Of a DNA stretch of 64,000 nucleotides, positions 25,075-37,900 are shown in pieces. Location: positions 18,205,487 through 18,269,486 of the forward strand of contig CM036622.1 of assembly GCA_020746105.1 (NCBI GenBank). Direction: 5' to 3'. Within the stretch, counting starts at the first letter, position 1. Each line of letters opens with the position of its first letter. Source of the DNA: Trogon surrucura. Lineage: Eukaryota; Chordata; Aves; Trogoniformes; Trogonidae. The notes below the pieces were generated by a model. It made no database searches. It worked only from the letters and a program-made list of their open reading frames with translations, and was not told where the DNA came from. The translations under genes and the position numbers were made by a program.

Positions 25075-28000
25075 GTGCTTAAAATACTTGGTGTCTTCGG
25101 GTAGGAAATTGTCAAAGCTGGCCTTTCAGTTTACACTTAATACATATTGTCCAGAAAAAGACATTGTAAGACTCCTGGGCTTGAAGGACAACCTTTATTC
25201 CTTTAGTCTGAACAGCTAGTTAATGCCTGTTGAAAACCTTCTGGTGATGAGGGATAGTGAGGTAAGGGCCTGCCCATTGACTTAACGTTTATTTTTATCT
25301 GGTTTCTCTCTTACGTTAAAAGATGAATTTGCATGGCGAGAAAACCTCCCTAATGACAGATTTTATAGTTACAATGATCTGTGAATTACAACTGCGCAAC
25401 AAGACATGGGTGTTCCCACCTCGGTTGTTCATCGCATCTTTTGATTGCCGTGTTACATATTGCTGGGCTCAAAGATTGACAGGTATGAAACTCCCTGAAG
25501 GTGGCCTTGTAGCCATCTAACTGACTGCAGTTCCACTGAAAAATGATCATGTAGAAAGTAGCACCTTCTACCTCCCTGTTTATCTTGAAAGTCATGTTTG
25601 CAGATTGTAATGATAAATATCAGTTTTATTGTGTTTTATTCCTGTTGTAACTGGAGAGGCAGTAGAAAGGAGCTCTTTGCTCCTCAGGCATCATCAAAAG
25701 AACTGTTTCCTGAGCCTGTTACCTCTCCTCACTCTGCTGAATGTAGTGGGTAACATGAGTAGAAAGGAGAACTTGACTGGATTTCCAAAGTCATATTATT
25801 ATTGATGGCATGTGGGAAGGGAATAATTGAGTTTGAGATTCCAACCAGAGATCACCTGAGTGGAATTTAGGATGACACCTTTTTTTTGTGTTGGGATAAG
25901 AACACAAAGAGATTTCAAAAATAAAAATTCACCCTTTTTAAGATGCAGAACTGCAGCACTCTTGCCTTAGACTATTCTATTTCAAAAGACAAAATGTCTC
26001 TGATATTTTTCATCACAGATCAGCTTTTCAAATAGGGATAAATAAATGAAGTTTGATTAAGGAAGGAGCAGTCTGGGGCTAATCTACTGACTTGAATCCA
26101 AATGGCTGGTGTTTTGAAGCTTGCAATAGGAGCAACAATTCAATGGGGTGTTACAATTTTTTATCATTCTGATTTTGACAAAAATACTGAAAGACTTCCT
26201 GAAGTATACTTTATGTGGATATGGCTGGCCAGAACTGGAACTAGCAGTCTTACTGAAATGATTTCTGAACTTGAGCGAAATTGTGTCAGCTTGAAGCTCT
26301 TCCCTGTGACTTTCTCGTACTAAAGCTTCTACAGGTAGAACTGGTTCACTGTTCACAGGCTTGCTTGTGATTTTTCATATTTCATGTGAGCTGAATTGCG
26401 AGTGTACCTGTCTGACACTTGTACAAACTGCACTCATTGACACTTCCCACTTGTGACAGTCACAGATAATCCCAGTTCAAGGGCCAGATCCTCTGTATGA
26501 ATTGACTGTAGGCTGCCGGTGCTCACAAAGCTATTTTGCAATCCATTTTTCTGCAGTCTGACCCTTCCCAAGTTCAAACAAATGCTTTCAGCCGGTCAGG
26601 AATGAACCAGCTATTCCTAGAGCAACCTCGTGCCTTTGGTGCTTAGTGCTGCAGTAGTGGTGGGAGGCTGTGGGATGAGCAGTGCTACTTGAATCATGAA
26701 GTTCCAAGAACACACCCGTACCCCCTGTCTGCATCTGGCAAGTGCCCATCAAGTATCTGAGAGATTCCTTTTGTCACTGTGGCAAAATTTTTAATGTGCT
26801 CCACTAAATTTAATCTGGTCTCTGATTAGAGGGCTTTGTCTTGCTGTCATGGAGTTGCTGTGTGAACAGATGCTCTTTAAGAAAAATGCTGACATTCATT
26901 TTGCTGTTTTTTTTTTTCCTGTCCCTTGGCTGAATGCAAGTGAGGAGCAACCAGATAGTTGTTCTGTCTTTTTTTTTTTTCAGAATATTAAAAATATTTA
27001 TCAAAGCAGAAGGGAAAGACAATACAGGGAAACTTAAACATCTGAAAAGACAAGAATTTGTCATGACAGTGTGTGGATTTTTAAAGTAGTATATTGCAAG
27101 ATGTTTACTTTTGAAGATAGTTACTTAGTAGAGAGGGTTAAAGGTCTGAGTCTCTTATCTCTTTACCTCCTTTCCCCTTCCCCTCTCCAAAAAAAAAAAA
27201 AAAAGGAAAAAAGCAGTATGTATAAGAGCAATCTGCTGCTATGAGCAAGACATACATTTATCTCTTCAGAAATGTTTTTCTTCTTTAGACTGCTCTCTTA
27301 GCTTACATGACTGGAGTCTCACCATGTGTTAAAGATTTCGTGTGAACAGGTATTCACAAAACAGCAGAAAGTGCTGGCTTTTAGGCCTCCTGCGTTGAAG
27401 TGTTAGAGTAATTTGCTACAAGATGTGAAGTGAAAACCTGAACTCCAATCCATGAACCACATTATTATGTTGCAGTACAAGATTTTTGGAGGGCTGTGTT
27501 TAAGGGAGGCATTCAGCAAAGCTAGCTTATACCCAGGACACGGGTTCCCCTAGGCTACCCGCCAGTGCCGAAAATGAGCCCTTCTGAACCTATTTCCTCT
27601 GCTCTAGCATGTGACACGGCTGCCAGCAGTACAGCTGTCACTTATAATGTCTGATATTTGGCAGGTCTGAGGAAAAATGTTCTAAAACTACAACATTTCT
27701 CTCTCAAAAGTACAGGAAATGCTGGAAGTGCTTATGGTTATGTACATTTATCATAGACCATCCCATTTCCAGGTTTACTTCAGCAAAGAGGCCACCCTCC
27801 AAGTGACATGTTACATTTTTATTTTTTTATTTAATTGCATTTTGCCAGGGGGGAAGGAAGCCCTTTAATCAGAATTGTTTGATAAAATACCTGGCTGTTT
27901 GGGTGAATCTTGTCTGCTTTTCTGTATTTCTGCTGTGTGGTGTTGGGTGGTGTGTACCGCACACTAAACAGAAAACAGCCGACTGGCGTACCATTGATGC

Positions 28001-31000
28001 TTGAAGTGCAGAGTCCATTACACGTGATGTCAGACGTTTCTGACAAATGTTCTGACACTATCAAACCTTTTATCAATTTAAGAGTAACCTTGTCACAATA
28101 ATCTGTCAAACTGTTCATATAACTAAAGGAAAACAAGTCATCATAGGCTGTCCAGTAGCTGAGTAAATAATAAAAAAAATGCTACTGGAAGACTTTCTTT
28201 TTGTGCAGTTCTGATCCTCAATATTTGGTTTAACATTTGTCCAGCAAAATTACATCAAATTCTCTGCAGCAGGGAGCTGTTAGGTTGCACTGTATCTTTC
28301 CGGACTTTATATAATACTGTCAAAGGTAACATCAAAAAGAATGGATAGGAATGTCTAGCAAGGAAGAATCTGTTTTTCTTTTACAGATGTATATTTTTGG
28401 GGATTTTCGTAAACACTGAGTAAAGCAACTTCCAGAAATAGACCTTGGCCTCAACCTTTCTTGAGGTTTTTAAAAAAAAGAGACTTCTTACCCATCTGTG
28501 ATTATATTGACCATCAGAACTTATTAGTCTAAAATTTCGATTTTTAAATGGTTCGTGAAAATAGTACTAAATGTCACAGCATTAGTGTTCATTTCTCCAA
28601 GGTGCACAGTCTGTGGCAGTGCAATGGCACACACCATTATAGATGTATCTTCACAGTCAAAATGTGCTTTTCATCAAAAAGAAAGATGATCAACCTTAAG
28701 ATGTAAAATTACAGTTTATGGACAGAAAAATGTGCATGATTTTCTTTGAAATATTCATAACCTGTCACTAATTTTCAGGCATGGTGTTATATTTCATCCA
28801 TAAGACTTCCAAAATTCTCTTCAAAACATACACAGATGCCTTAATTCCCTCTTGGTATACCGGACACATCCCATTCTTGCTAACTACATCCTGGTGGAGA
28901 TAGACTGAAGGAAATCTCATGCACAAATTAGATATTTGAGCTTTATTACTTTGAAACTCTTTTCATTTCAAAAACTTAGAGTCTGTCTCTCAAGATTTTG
29001 GTCCTTTTTTTGGTGTTTGCACTGAAAAAGATTTAGGCCCAAAATTTCTTAAAAAGATAAGTTTTGGAGAAGAGAAAGGGATCTGAGGGATGTTTTATCT
29101 CTCTTCCATCCCTCCTTCCTGCAGACCCTGCAATAATAGAAAAATTGGCTTAAAAACCCCAACATCTGATTAAAAAAAAGCGCCTTGCGCAATGCAAAAT
29201 TAAGATATTGGCATGTATTCAAAAGATAATCCCTGTTCATCTTGATTCAGTCATGAATTTTTCATGACCCATCTATAGACTGGAAGAAAGCTACTTCAAA
29301 CTTCTGGTGTCTCATAGTTTTTACTTGTGTATGATTTTATTAGTCCTCTCTCCTTGTGATTATAATGTTCCTTAAGAAATCTGATTCCATCTGTTTTGTT
29401 TTCATTTGGATTAGTTTTCTTATTGCCCTTCAAGTTTTGACTTCTTTGTGGTCCAGGTAAATCTAAAGGACTCAATCAAAACAATAAAGTAAAAATATCT
29501 AAACCTGAAGAGCAGCAAGTCTATATGCTGCTCAGGCTAACTCTTGAGGAAGATGAGATGATCTCCTGGATAAATGGTTTTCCAAGTATGGGAAATCCCT
29601 ACTGAATCATGATTATTACAAGTATTGCTTTGTCTAAATAGCTTCTAGATCCATCTTTTGATCAGATTACTCAAGTTTTTAAGTTTTTTAGGGGTAGGTG
29701 TGGGTTTTTTTTCTGTTGTCGGTTTGATTTTACTTTTGGTATTTCTTTTTTTTTTATGAAGGTATCCTGATTGGCTCCTTGACAAGTCATCAAGTGTGAG
29801 ATTTGAGGCTCTCATTTTGTTCTGAATGTCCTTGATTTTGTCCTGTGGAAGATCAGAGTAAATATTCAGGGTGCTACTGTTTGGATTCCACTAAAGGGCT
29901 AGCCCCAAGGATAATGCAGCTGAGATTATTAATTGAAAATACACACATTACTTAAATCCTAGACTATTTTTGAAATGAACTGTGTGCATTCCTTTTGACC
30001 CCACAGAAAACTGCTGAGTTCACTGAGGTTTCAGAGGGGTTCAAGGTGTCTTTCAGGACAGAGCCTCTAGTTAATAGCTGCAAAAAGTACATTTTCAGTT
30101 ATACTGAGCTTTATAGCAAGTTCATGATGGCCGTTTCTGCTATGTGTAAGACAGCAAGAGTTTGACATTCCTGCCTATTTTTCTTTTTCTTTTCTTTTGT
30201 GAGAATAGCAAGAAGTCCGTATTATGTGAGAACTGATGAAATGGAAGTGTGGGGAAATTGAGTTCCCTTCCTTTCCTTTATTTTTTCTGTAGTAAAATGT
30301 TAATTAAAAGTAATTGATGTGAACTATAAATAAACTAAAGGTTAACCAAAATAAAATCCTTATAGTGAGCTCAAAACCAAAAAGAATCAAAAGAATCCCT
30401 GGAGTAAATTCTTTGTTCTACGATGAAGTCAAACCAAATTTGTATCTGGTGTAAATGGGTGCTTTTGTCCTGGCCTTGGTGAAGACGAACCCCAAACTAT
30501 GTGAGACTTATGTAGCAGTAGAGTGTCAGCCTGTATCTGCTCCTGTATTTTTAAGAAGTAATCTTTTGAGATGTAAAGAAATTTGCTGTGTTCTGTAAAC
30601 TTGTGTGTGTAAAGCAAGGTGCACTGTGGCTTTAATATTAATTCAAACCGAACCGCATAATCTGTCTCTCCTGTAATTAATATCAGCTCACACCATTGCT
30701 ATGATGAAGCAGAGACTGAAAGGCTATGAAGGTGGGATTAGCTCATATAGGAACCATGTGGCATCGTGCAGAGTAGTTCCTGCTTAAATCTTAGCGTGTG
30801 TTTTGATTTGGTGTATCCTGGTGATATGAGAACAGTGGACGGCTCTGAAATCTGCTGAGAAGATCAGTCTTCGTGGGAAGCAAATAAATGCCTACATTTT
30901 AGGGAAGAGAAAAAACCTCCCTCAAACCCCAGTTTTTTTTGTTATTCCAAATAAAATTGGGAAAGCAAAGTCCCAAGAAGGGGGATTACTGTTGGGCCAA

Positions 31001-32461
31001 GCATAGCAAAGTGTCCACCTGGAGCAAGTACTCTGATTCAAAAGGAATGAGTTTATTTCTCTCTCATTTATTAATGTGTGTGTTCAGACCAGAGAAAAAC
31101 ACACTGATAACTTGGAGAAATCGATTTTCATCCCAAGTTCTTTGTACTGTGCTCTTTTCCTAGAGGATTATTGAGAGAGGTAGGAGGGGAAAATAAATTA
31201 ATTTCAGGTTAATGTTTCTGAGTAAAAGTGCTTTTGATCGGGAGCCAAATGGTGAACATTAAAGATACTTAAAGTAGACATAAGAGCAGAGGAACCTAGT
31301 TCCATGGATATGACTTCTTAATTCTTGTTTTGAAGACATCTTCATAGTGGTGGTGCTTATTAATGCTGTTGGAAACATTGTGGTGGTGGTCTCTGGGTTC
31401 AAAATGGTGCAAAGCAGTGAACTTGTATTTTGTCTGAGTAATATCTTGGTTTCTGAAATCAATTGATTTGCAGATTTGAACTCAGATATCAAAGTATTGT
31501 GTCTTTGCAGTGTGTAAATACGGGCATGGATGTGCACAGATTTTCTTCTTCTTTACCTGATATTGGTTAAAAATTATTTTGTACATTCATTCCCCATTAA
31601 AGTAATCTCCAAATGTTAAATTGTTAAAAACAAGCATTGCAGTTGCCCTAGTAGGCAATGAACCAATAATACTCTTCTTACCTAGCCTCTTTCATCATGG
31701 AAAACAACCTCTAGGTCAGCAAATACCCACAGCACTGCAGAGAGCTTCATCTGGGATGTGAACGTTCCCATTGTCAGGAAGAAAAGCAGAAAAATAATCT
31801 GCGTAAAGTAATAAACGAGCACCTGCACTCTTCTCTGTTTTGAATGTGCCCGTCTTTTCACTGGAGTGTGACAGAGTGTCAGTGAGAGTTTCTCATCTCC
31901 TTTCAAGTTGGATGAACCTGATTTAATGGAAGATAGGGGAGGAGGCAGCATTCTCAGACACTGCTGAAAACATTTCTTCTGATGAATTTTAATTAAAGTC
32001 CTTGGGGAAAAAAAACCCTCACAACAAAACAGAGAGCTCATAACAGATATATTGAGTCTTCTGTGTAGTGATGTGAAGGGCATGACCGTAACAACCATTT
32101 GTTTTGCTGACTGTGCAGAAAGGTGTTGAGATAGAAAGAAGGCAAACATACTTCATGAGCTGCTGCTTCTGACCTGTTCTGTGTGTGTTTCCAGTCTTCC
32201 CTTGTCCTCTTTCTTTCTCCACTTCTCCAGCATATTTTGTGTGCAGCCTGTCAACCATGGCATCACCATCCGTCCATGAGGGTATCATCCCCTTATTGAT
32301 GTAAGCCTTTAAGAGTCTGGAAATGCTCCTGGTCAAAAACCATCCAAAGGTCAGACAGGCTCTGCACTGCGTGTGTCAGACAAATCCCTGGTTTTGCAGT
32401 GTGAGTATTGCTTTGTGGAAGGACCTGCAGGGCCATGGGACTCTTGAAAGTCTAAATTGCA
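25075..32461. other. RBMS3: Intronic sequence, nothing recognised
   Basis: About 7.4 kb of AT-rich unique-looking sequence. It contains an A-run at about 27189-27204 and T-runs at about 26908 and 26971. A homeodomain-type TAAT cluster at about 30635-30690 is noted only as sequence, with no claim of function. No exon or mobile element was recognised. Confidence 0.5.
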
Positions 32462-33199
32462 TGGGGTTTAAGTGCTGGGTCCTGCACTTGGCTCACAACA
32501 ACCCCATGTATTACTACAGGCTTGGAGAAGAGTGGCTGGAAAGCTGCCCAGCGGAAAAGGACCTGGGGCTGTAGGTCGACAGTCGGCTGAACATGAGCCA
32601 GCAGTGTGGCTGGGCAGGTCGATAGTGTCCTGGCTCCTATCAGAAATAGTGTGGCCATCAGGACTAGGGAAGTGATTGTCCCCTGTACTCAACCCTGGTG
32701 AGGCCACAGCTTGAGTACTGTGTTCAATTTTGGGCCCCTCACAGCAAGACACTGAGGTGCTGGAGTGTGTCCAAAGAAGAGCAACAAAGCTGGTGAAGGG
32801 TCTCAAGAACAAGTCTTATGAGGAGCAGCTGAGGGAACTGGGATTGTTTAGCCTGGAGGAGGCAGAGGGAAGACCTTGTCACTCTTTACAACTGCCTGAA
32901 AGGAGATTGTAGTGAGGTGCGCGTGTTGGTCTCTTCTCCCGAGTAACAAGTGACTGGTCAAAAGCAAATGGCCTCAAGTTGCACCGGAGGGAGGAAAATT
33001 GCATCACCAAAATGACTGTCAAGCGTTGGAACGGGCTGCCCAGGGAAGTGGTTGATTAACCATCCCTGGAGGTATTTAAAAGTTGTGTAGATGGGGTGCT
33101 TGGCTACATGGTTTATTGGGGCGTAGCATTGCTAGGATGACAGTTGGACTTGATGTTCTTAAAGGTATTTTCCAACCTAAATACTTGTATGATTCTGTA
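32462..33199 (+). mobile_element. CR1 LINE 3' portion, sense to RBMS3
   Basis: The start encodes decayed CR1 reverse-transcriptase C-terminal residues (KCWVLHLAHNNPM, then LESCPAEKDLGL). Further on, the DNA reads through the conserved Q-R-R-A-T-K-L block near 32770 and the [14 protein letters not shown] block near 32820. After this come the 3' UTR landmarks GGGCTGCCCAGGGAAGTGGT and CCATCCCTGGAGGTATTTAA. The end is GATGACAGTTGGACTTGATG and the tail TGTATGATTCTGTA at 33199. Stops and small indels make it inactive. It is 5'-truncated and is the only clearly sense-oriented CR1 in the window. Confidence 0.93.
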
Positions 33200-34678
33200 C
33201 AACCCTTATGCTTGGTTTCTGCTTTCCACTGAGGAGACTGATTGGTGCACAGATGGTTTGACACTTCTGTCCTTTGAGTTGTCGTGGCTTTTTTCAAATG
33301 GGAATAGTGGCAATGAAAGTCTGATGATGGTTGTTTGGTTCTTCTGTTTTGAAGCTCATCCATGTTTTTTAGATTTGTTTGCACTTTTGGTATTTTTTCT
33401 CCTAAATTCTGTTGTGTCAAGTTCAGTGGGTCTTTCTGATCTGTTGCCCCTTGACAACTAACAGCAGCAGTAGGACCATGGCTGTATTACATGTGCGGAG
33501 AGCGGAGAAGGAAATGGGGACGCACTGCTCATGTTCTAACATTTCTGTAGCAGAAATCTTTCTGTACCCTTTCTCTAGAAGGTGAGGCAGATAATGTTCT
33601 GATCTGTGTGAGAAGTACATTTTCCTTAAGCTTTGCTGAAAGGAAACAATACCAGCTATGCTTAATAATCACCCCCCCTAAACAGGAATAACCTGGGCAC
33701 TGCTTCCAGCTAATGGCAAGAACCTCAGAGCATGCCTGTAATTTCTGTACAGGGGGAAGTGGCAGGCCAACTTTGGTGGCAAAGCTATTGAATATTATCA
33801 GCACGAAAACAACAATGTCATTGTGTTCAGCTGCTAGCCTCTCCCATACTGTTCCCAACAAGCATCGACAAGAGCTCTATGCTATGCAGCATGCAAAGTC
33901 CTTCATTCCAAGTATTTGGTAACTTCCCAGAATTATTTGTGTGATGAGCGCCGCTGCTAGATTTGTGTTAAAAACTGAGAAGTCTTTATTTTTTTTTTAA
34001 GATGTTCTTAGGAGAAGGAATTTCTTAGAATTTCTGCAACTACGTCAGAAGTTTTATGTCTGCCTTGTTATAAAACAGAGACAGGAAAGATGGAATGTTT
34101 TCATCCTAATTTTTAAAAGATGTTGATCTGACAGAGATCTGAAAAGGTTTTCTCTTTTTTAGGGCATGTATTTTCTGTGTTCCCATCATGAGCTCTAGGG
34201 AAAGTGGAGATGTCTTGACTCTGATTCTCTTGAATAGTACCTAGCTGCAGCTCTGGGGACAACACCAAATAAAATAAAGCAGGTAACAGTAGTGTGGAAA
34301 ATGTAGGCCCTGTTCTGATGTAAGCTCTCTGCCAACAGACGCCCAGTCTCACAAAAACTTCATGGAAGCACAGCAGTCTGTTCAAATAGCAGTTATTGCA
34401 ACATCACAGCCATGTTATTGTTTCAGTGTGATACAGGTAATAAGTGCAGCATTTATGGCTATTACTGCCTGGTGATCACATACAAAAAAAAAAAGGAAAA
34501 TAGACATGCTTTTCTTACTTTAGTTTCCCAGTTCAGCATTTCCATATACTCCTGGGGTTATAATCCAATTATGAAACTTCAATTATTTTCTGTAATTCAC
34601 TGATTCAATAACATCATTAACTTTTTAGCTTCTTTGTAGTAGGGAACTAGTAATTAAAAAGGATAAAATAATTCACAG
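33200..34678. other. RBMS3: Intronic sequence, nothing recognised
   Basis: Unique-looking sequence between two CR1-related elements. No exon, RNA gene or repeat family was recognised apart from short A- and T-runs. Confidence 0.5.
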
Positions 34679-35140
34679 ATTCATAGAATTTAGGATCCAG
34701 AAGAGACCAAGGGATGGTCTACAGTTATTTTTGGTTGATTACGGTCCTTGAATTTTCTTTATTTGCTCCTGGACTGAATATAGCAATTTATTTTGATGTC
34801 AGGAGTATGTTCCAGAAAAGCACCCGCTCTGGGTCTGAAGATATGAAAGCAACAGCAAACCTACCACTGTTGCTAACAAGTTTGTTCCTGTTAACTGTGT
34901 TCTGACTCATTGCCAAATCAACTTTCTGGTGTTGATTTTTACCTATTGGTTCTTGGTGTAATCAAATTAAGGACCTTTCAGATTCTCTCCCTCCATCTTC
35001 TTCCCAGATGTACTTCTGCACTATAATCAAGTCACTTTTCAGACTTCTTTTCTTTGATAATCAAAATAGATGGAGCTGTTTAAGTCTCTGATCGCAAGAC
35101 AGTTTTCTCCAGCCTTTGGATAATTTCATGAAGGACTGCA
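34679..35140 (-). mobile_element. Ancient CR1/L3-like LINE remnant
   Basis: Starts with TTCATAGAATTTAGGATCCA and GAAGAGACCA, like the tail of old amniote CR1/L3 elements. After a degenerate part it continues through TATTGGTTCTTGGTGTAATC, CACTATAATCAAGTCACTTT and TGGAGCTGTTTAAGTCTCTG, ending near CAGTTTTCTCCAGCCTTTGG. This order matches the antisense C-terminal and 3' UTR region of these families. It is far more diverged than the other CR1 copies, so it is probably an old insertion that may be shared with other reptiles. Confidence 0.65.
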
Positions 35141-35911
35141 GGGGTCATTTAAATGTTTTTAAAACTAATTATCTGAGGTTAGAAATAATTTCCTTTTCAT
35201 GTTTCTGGAGATATGTTAAATATATAGCTTATGCAGCCATATCTGGTTGTTATGTGTCCTTAAGTGGATGAAATGTATCGGTGGAAGATCTATGTTCCTA
35301 AGCAGGAGAAATGATGTTCAAAAGCTGCTGTGGTGTCCTATCAGGAGTGTAAGAAGGTGCAACAGGTGCTCTGTGGAGATGACAGTACACTGGTACTGTC
35401 GTGTCTGAAGCAGAATCTCATCTCTCTACCTCTGAGGTTTTGATTGCCTTTAATTTTAAGTTAGGTGTCTGTCCGGTCTCTGCTTTGAGTAACAAAAACC
35501 CGTAGAAGGAGAAGAGTGCGGCAAACTTGAAGCTTTATTTTAGAAAGCAGGGAATTTGGATCTGAGCCATACTTAATTTTGTAGAGCTTAATTTAGCTTC
35601 TCATCTTTTATGTTTCTCGTACCCCCAAATTTAGGATTGACAATTAAATGGAGTATGGCTATGAAGTTTTTTCATAGAATTATAGAATGGCCTAGGCTGG
35701 AAGGGACCTTAGAGATCATCTAAACCAACCTCCCTGTCATGGGCAGGGACACCTCTCAACTAGATCAGGCTACTCAGGGCTCTGTCCAACTTGCCCTTGA
35801 ACACCTCCAGGGAGGGGGCAGACACAACGTCTCTGGGCAATTTATTACAAAGTCTTGACACCCTCGTACTGAAGAATTTCTTCTTAAGATCTAACCTAAT
35901 TCTATTCTCCT

Positions 35912-36280
35912 TCAACTTAAACCCATTTCCCCTTGTCCATCAGTGGACACTCTTGTAAAAAGTCCCTCCTCAGCCTTCCTGTAGGATCCCTTCAGGTATT
36001 GGAAGGCAGCTATTAGGTCCCCTCGAAGTCTTCTCTTTTCAAGACTGAACAATCCCAGCTCCCGCAGTCTGTCCTCATAGCAGAGGTGCTTCAGCCGCTG
36101 GATCATCTTTGCGGCCCTCCTCTGAACATGCTCCAACAGTTCTATGTCCCTCTTATGGTGTGGACACCAGAACTGGAGGCAGTATTTGAGGTGAGGTCTC
36201 ACAAGAGCAGAGTAACGGGGAAGAATCACCTCTCTTGATACATCCCAGGATGCGGTTGGCCTTCTGGGCTGCATGAGCAC
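35912..36280 (-). pseudogene. CR1 ORF2 C-terminal block in a shifted frame
   Basis: Encodes [20 protein letters not shown] followed by the [20 protein letters not shown] region and [20 protein letters not shown], the conserved C-terminal end of CR1 ORF2. It is in a different frame from the 397-aa stretch and overlaps its end, which shows a small indel near 36300. It ends at a stop soon after the GLFTRVSTD region, close to the family's normal stop. Confidence 0.9.
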
Positions 36281-37419
36281 ACTGCCGATGCATGTTGAGC
36301 TTCTTGTTCTATGAACACCCCCAAATCCTTCTCTTCAGGGCTACTCTCAACCCACTCTGTGCCCAGTTTGTATTTGTGCCTAGGATTGGCCTGACTCACA
36401 TGAAGGACCTTGCAGTTTGACTTGTTGAAGCTCATGCAGTTTGCACTGGCCCATTTCTCAAGCCTATCAAGGTCCCTCTGGATGGCATCTCTTCCCTCAA
36501 GTGAGTCCACAGCACCACACAGCTTGGTGTCATCAGCAAACTTGCTGAAGGTGCACTCAATGCCGTCATCGATGTCACTGACAAAGATGTTGAACAGCAC
36601 TGGACCCAGAACAGATCCCTGAGGAACACCACTTGTCACTGGTCTCCATGTGGACATCGAGCCATTGACCACAACTCTTTGAGTGCGACCATCCAGCCAG
36701 TTCTTTATCCACTGAGTGGTCCATCTGTCAAATCCGTGTTTCTCCATTTTAGAGACAAGGATGTCATGTGGGACAGTGTCAAACGCCTTGCACAAGTCCA
36801 GGAAAATGACATCTGTTGCTTTTCCTATGTCAGTCAGTGCTGTAGCTTTATCATAGAAGGCCACTAAATTAGTCAGGCACGACTTGCCCCTGGTGAAGCC
36901 ATGTTGGCTGTCACCAACCACTTGATTATTTTTTATGTGCCTTGGTACAGCTACCAGGAGAATCTGTTCCATGATTTTACCTGGCACAGAGGTAAGGCTG
37001 ACTGGTCTGTAGTTCCCCGGGTTGTCTTTGGTTCCTTTTTTAAAGATAGGAGTTATGTTCCCCCTTTTCCAATCTGCAGGAACCTCACCAGACTGCCAGG
37101 ACCTCTCAAATATGATGGCTAGTGGCCTAGCAACTTCAGCTGCCGGTTCCTTCAGGACCCGTGGATGTATCTCATCAGGTCCCATGGACTTGTGCACCTT
37201 CAGGTTCTCTAGGTGTTCCCGGACCTGATCTGCTCCTACTCTGGGTGGTTCTTCACTCCCCCAGACCCAGCCAACACTCTCTGTGATATGGGTGGTGTAG
37301 TTCGAGCAGCTGCCAGTGAAGACTGAGGCAAAGAAGTTGTTGAATACTTCAGCCTTCTCCACATCCTTGGTAACCAGGACACCTGTATCATTCCAGAGAG
37401 GCCCCACATTCTCTCTCAT
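36226..37419 (-). pseudogene. CR1 ORF2 reverse transcriptase, truncated and frameshifted
   Basis: A 397-aa open stretch of non-LTR retrotransposon reverse transcriptase. Visible motifs are NYRPVSLTS (136-144), HGFTRGKSC (173-181), [11 protein letters not shown] (206-216, motif A with the catalytic Asp), [10 protein letters not shown] (264-273) and FADDTKL (294-300, the catalytic Asp pair). KDLGVF near 364-369 precedes a loss of frame, after which the residues no longer follow the family. The Met shown is not a real start; homologous sequence continues upstream in another frame (37632-37877). All catalytic Asp residues visible are intact, so decay is modest, but the protein is broken. Confidence 0.9.
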
Positions 37420-37858
37420 TTTTCTTTTTTCTCTTACATACCTATAAAATCCTTTTCTGTTATTTCTAATATTGTTGGCCAGATTTGACTCTGTCAGGGC
37501 CTTAGCTTTTCTAACCTAGTCTCTGATTACACGAGCAACTTCCTTGTAATCATCCCAGGTTACCAGTCCCTGCTTCCATATTTGTGTGTTCTCCTTTTGT
37601 ATTTGATTTTCGCCAGGAGTTCTCTGTTTATCTATATAGATCTCCTGGAGTTTTTGCCTGCTTTCTTCCTTTTATGGATGCAATGCCTTTGAGCTTGGAG
37701 GAGATGGTCCTTGAAAGTCGACCAGCTTTCTTGGGCTCCCAGTCCTTCCAGGGCTTTATCCCATGGCACACTAGCAAGGAGATTGCTAAAGAGATGAAAG
37801 TCAGCTCTCTTGAAATCAAGAGTTTCAAGCTTGCTGAGCTTCCCCCTCTTAGCTGCCC

Positions 37859-37900
37859 TTAGGATCTCAAACTCCACCAGTTAGGATCTCAAACTCCAAG
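37859..37900 (-). repeat. 22-bp tandem duplication at the CR1 5' truncation
   Basis: TTAGGATCTCAAACTCCA occurs at 37859-37876 and again at 37881-37898, 22 bp apart, exactly where CR1 homology ends. The first copy is CR1 coding sequence (antisense of the EFEILR region). Confidence 0.9.

Larger units (their letters stand above)
35672..37900 (-). mobile_element. CR1 LINE, 2.2 kb, 5'-truncated, with decayed ORF2
   Basis: The 3' tail (TCATAGAATTATAGAATGG) is at 35672 and the element runs leftward on the minus strand. From its 5' end it carries three blocks. The first is the linker between endonuclease and reverse transcriptase (EFEILRAAKRGKLSKLETLD, in frame at 37632-37877). The second is a 397-aa reverse-transcriptase frame. 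The third is the C-terminal block at 35912-36280. The endonuclease and ORF1 are missing. At least two frame shifts separate the blocks, so it cannot be autonomous. The right edge is marked by a 22-bp tandem duplication at 37859-37900. Confidence 0.95.

Noticed and set aside
31682-32149. 155-aa minus-strand open frame
   Set aside because: The longest non-CR1 frame, but it shows no recognisable domain, has biased composition from simple sequence, and sits in intron on the opposite strand.
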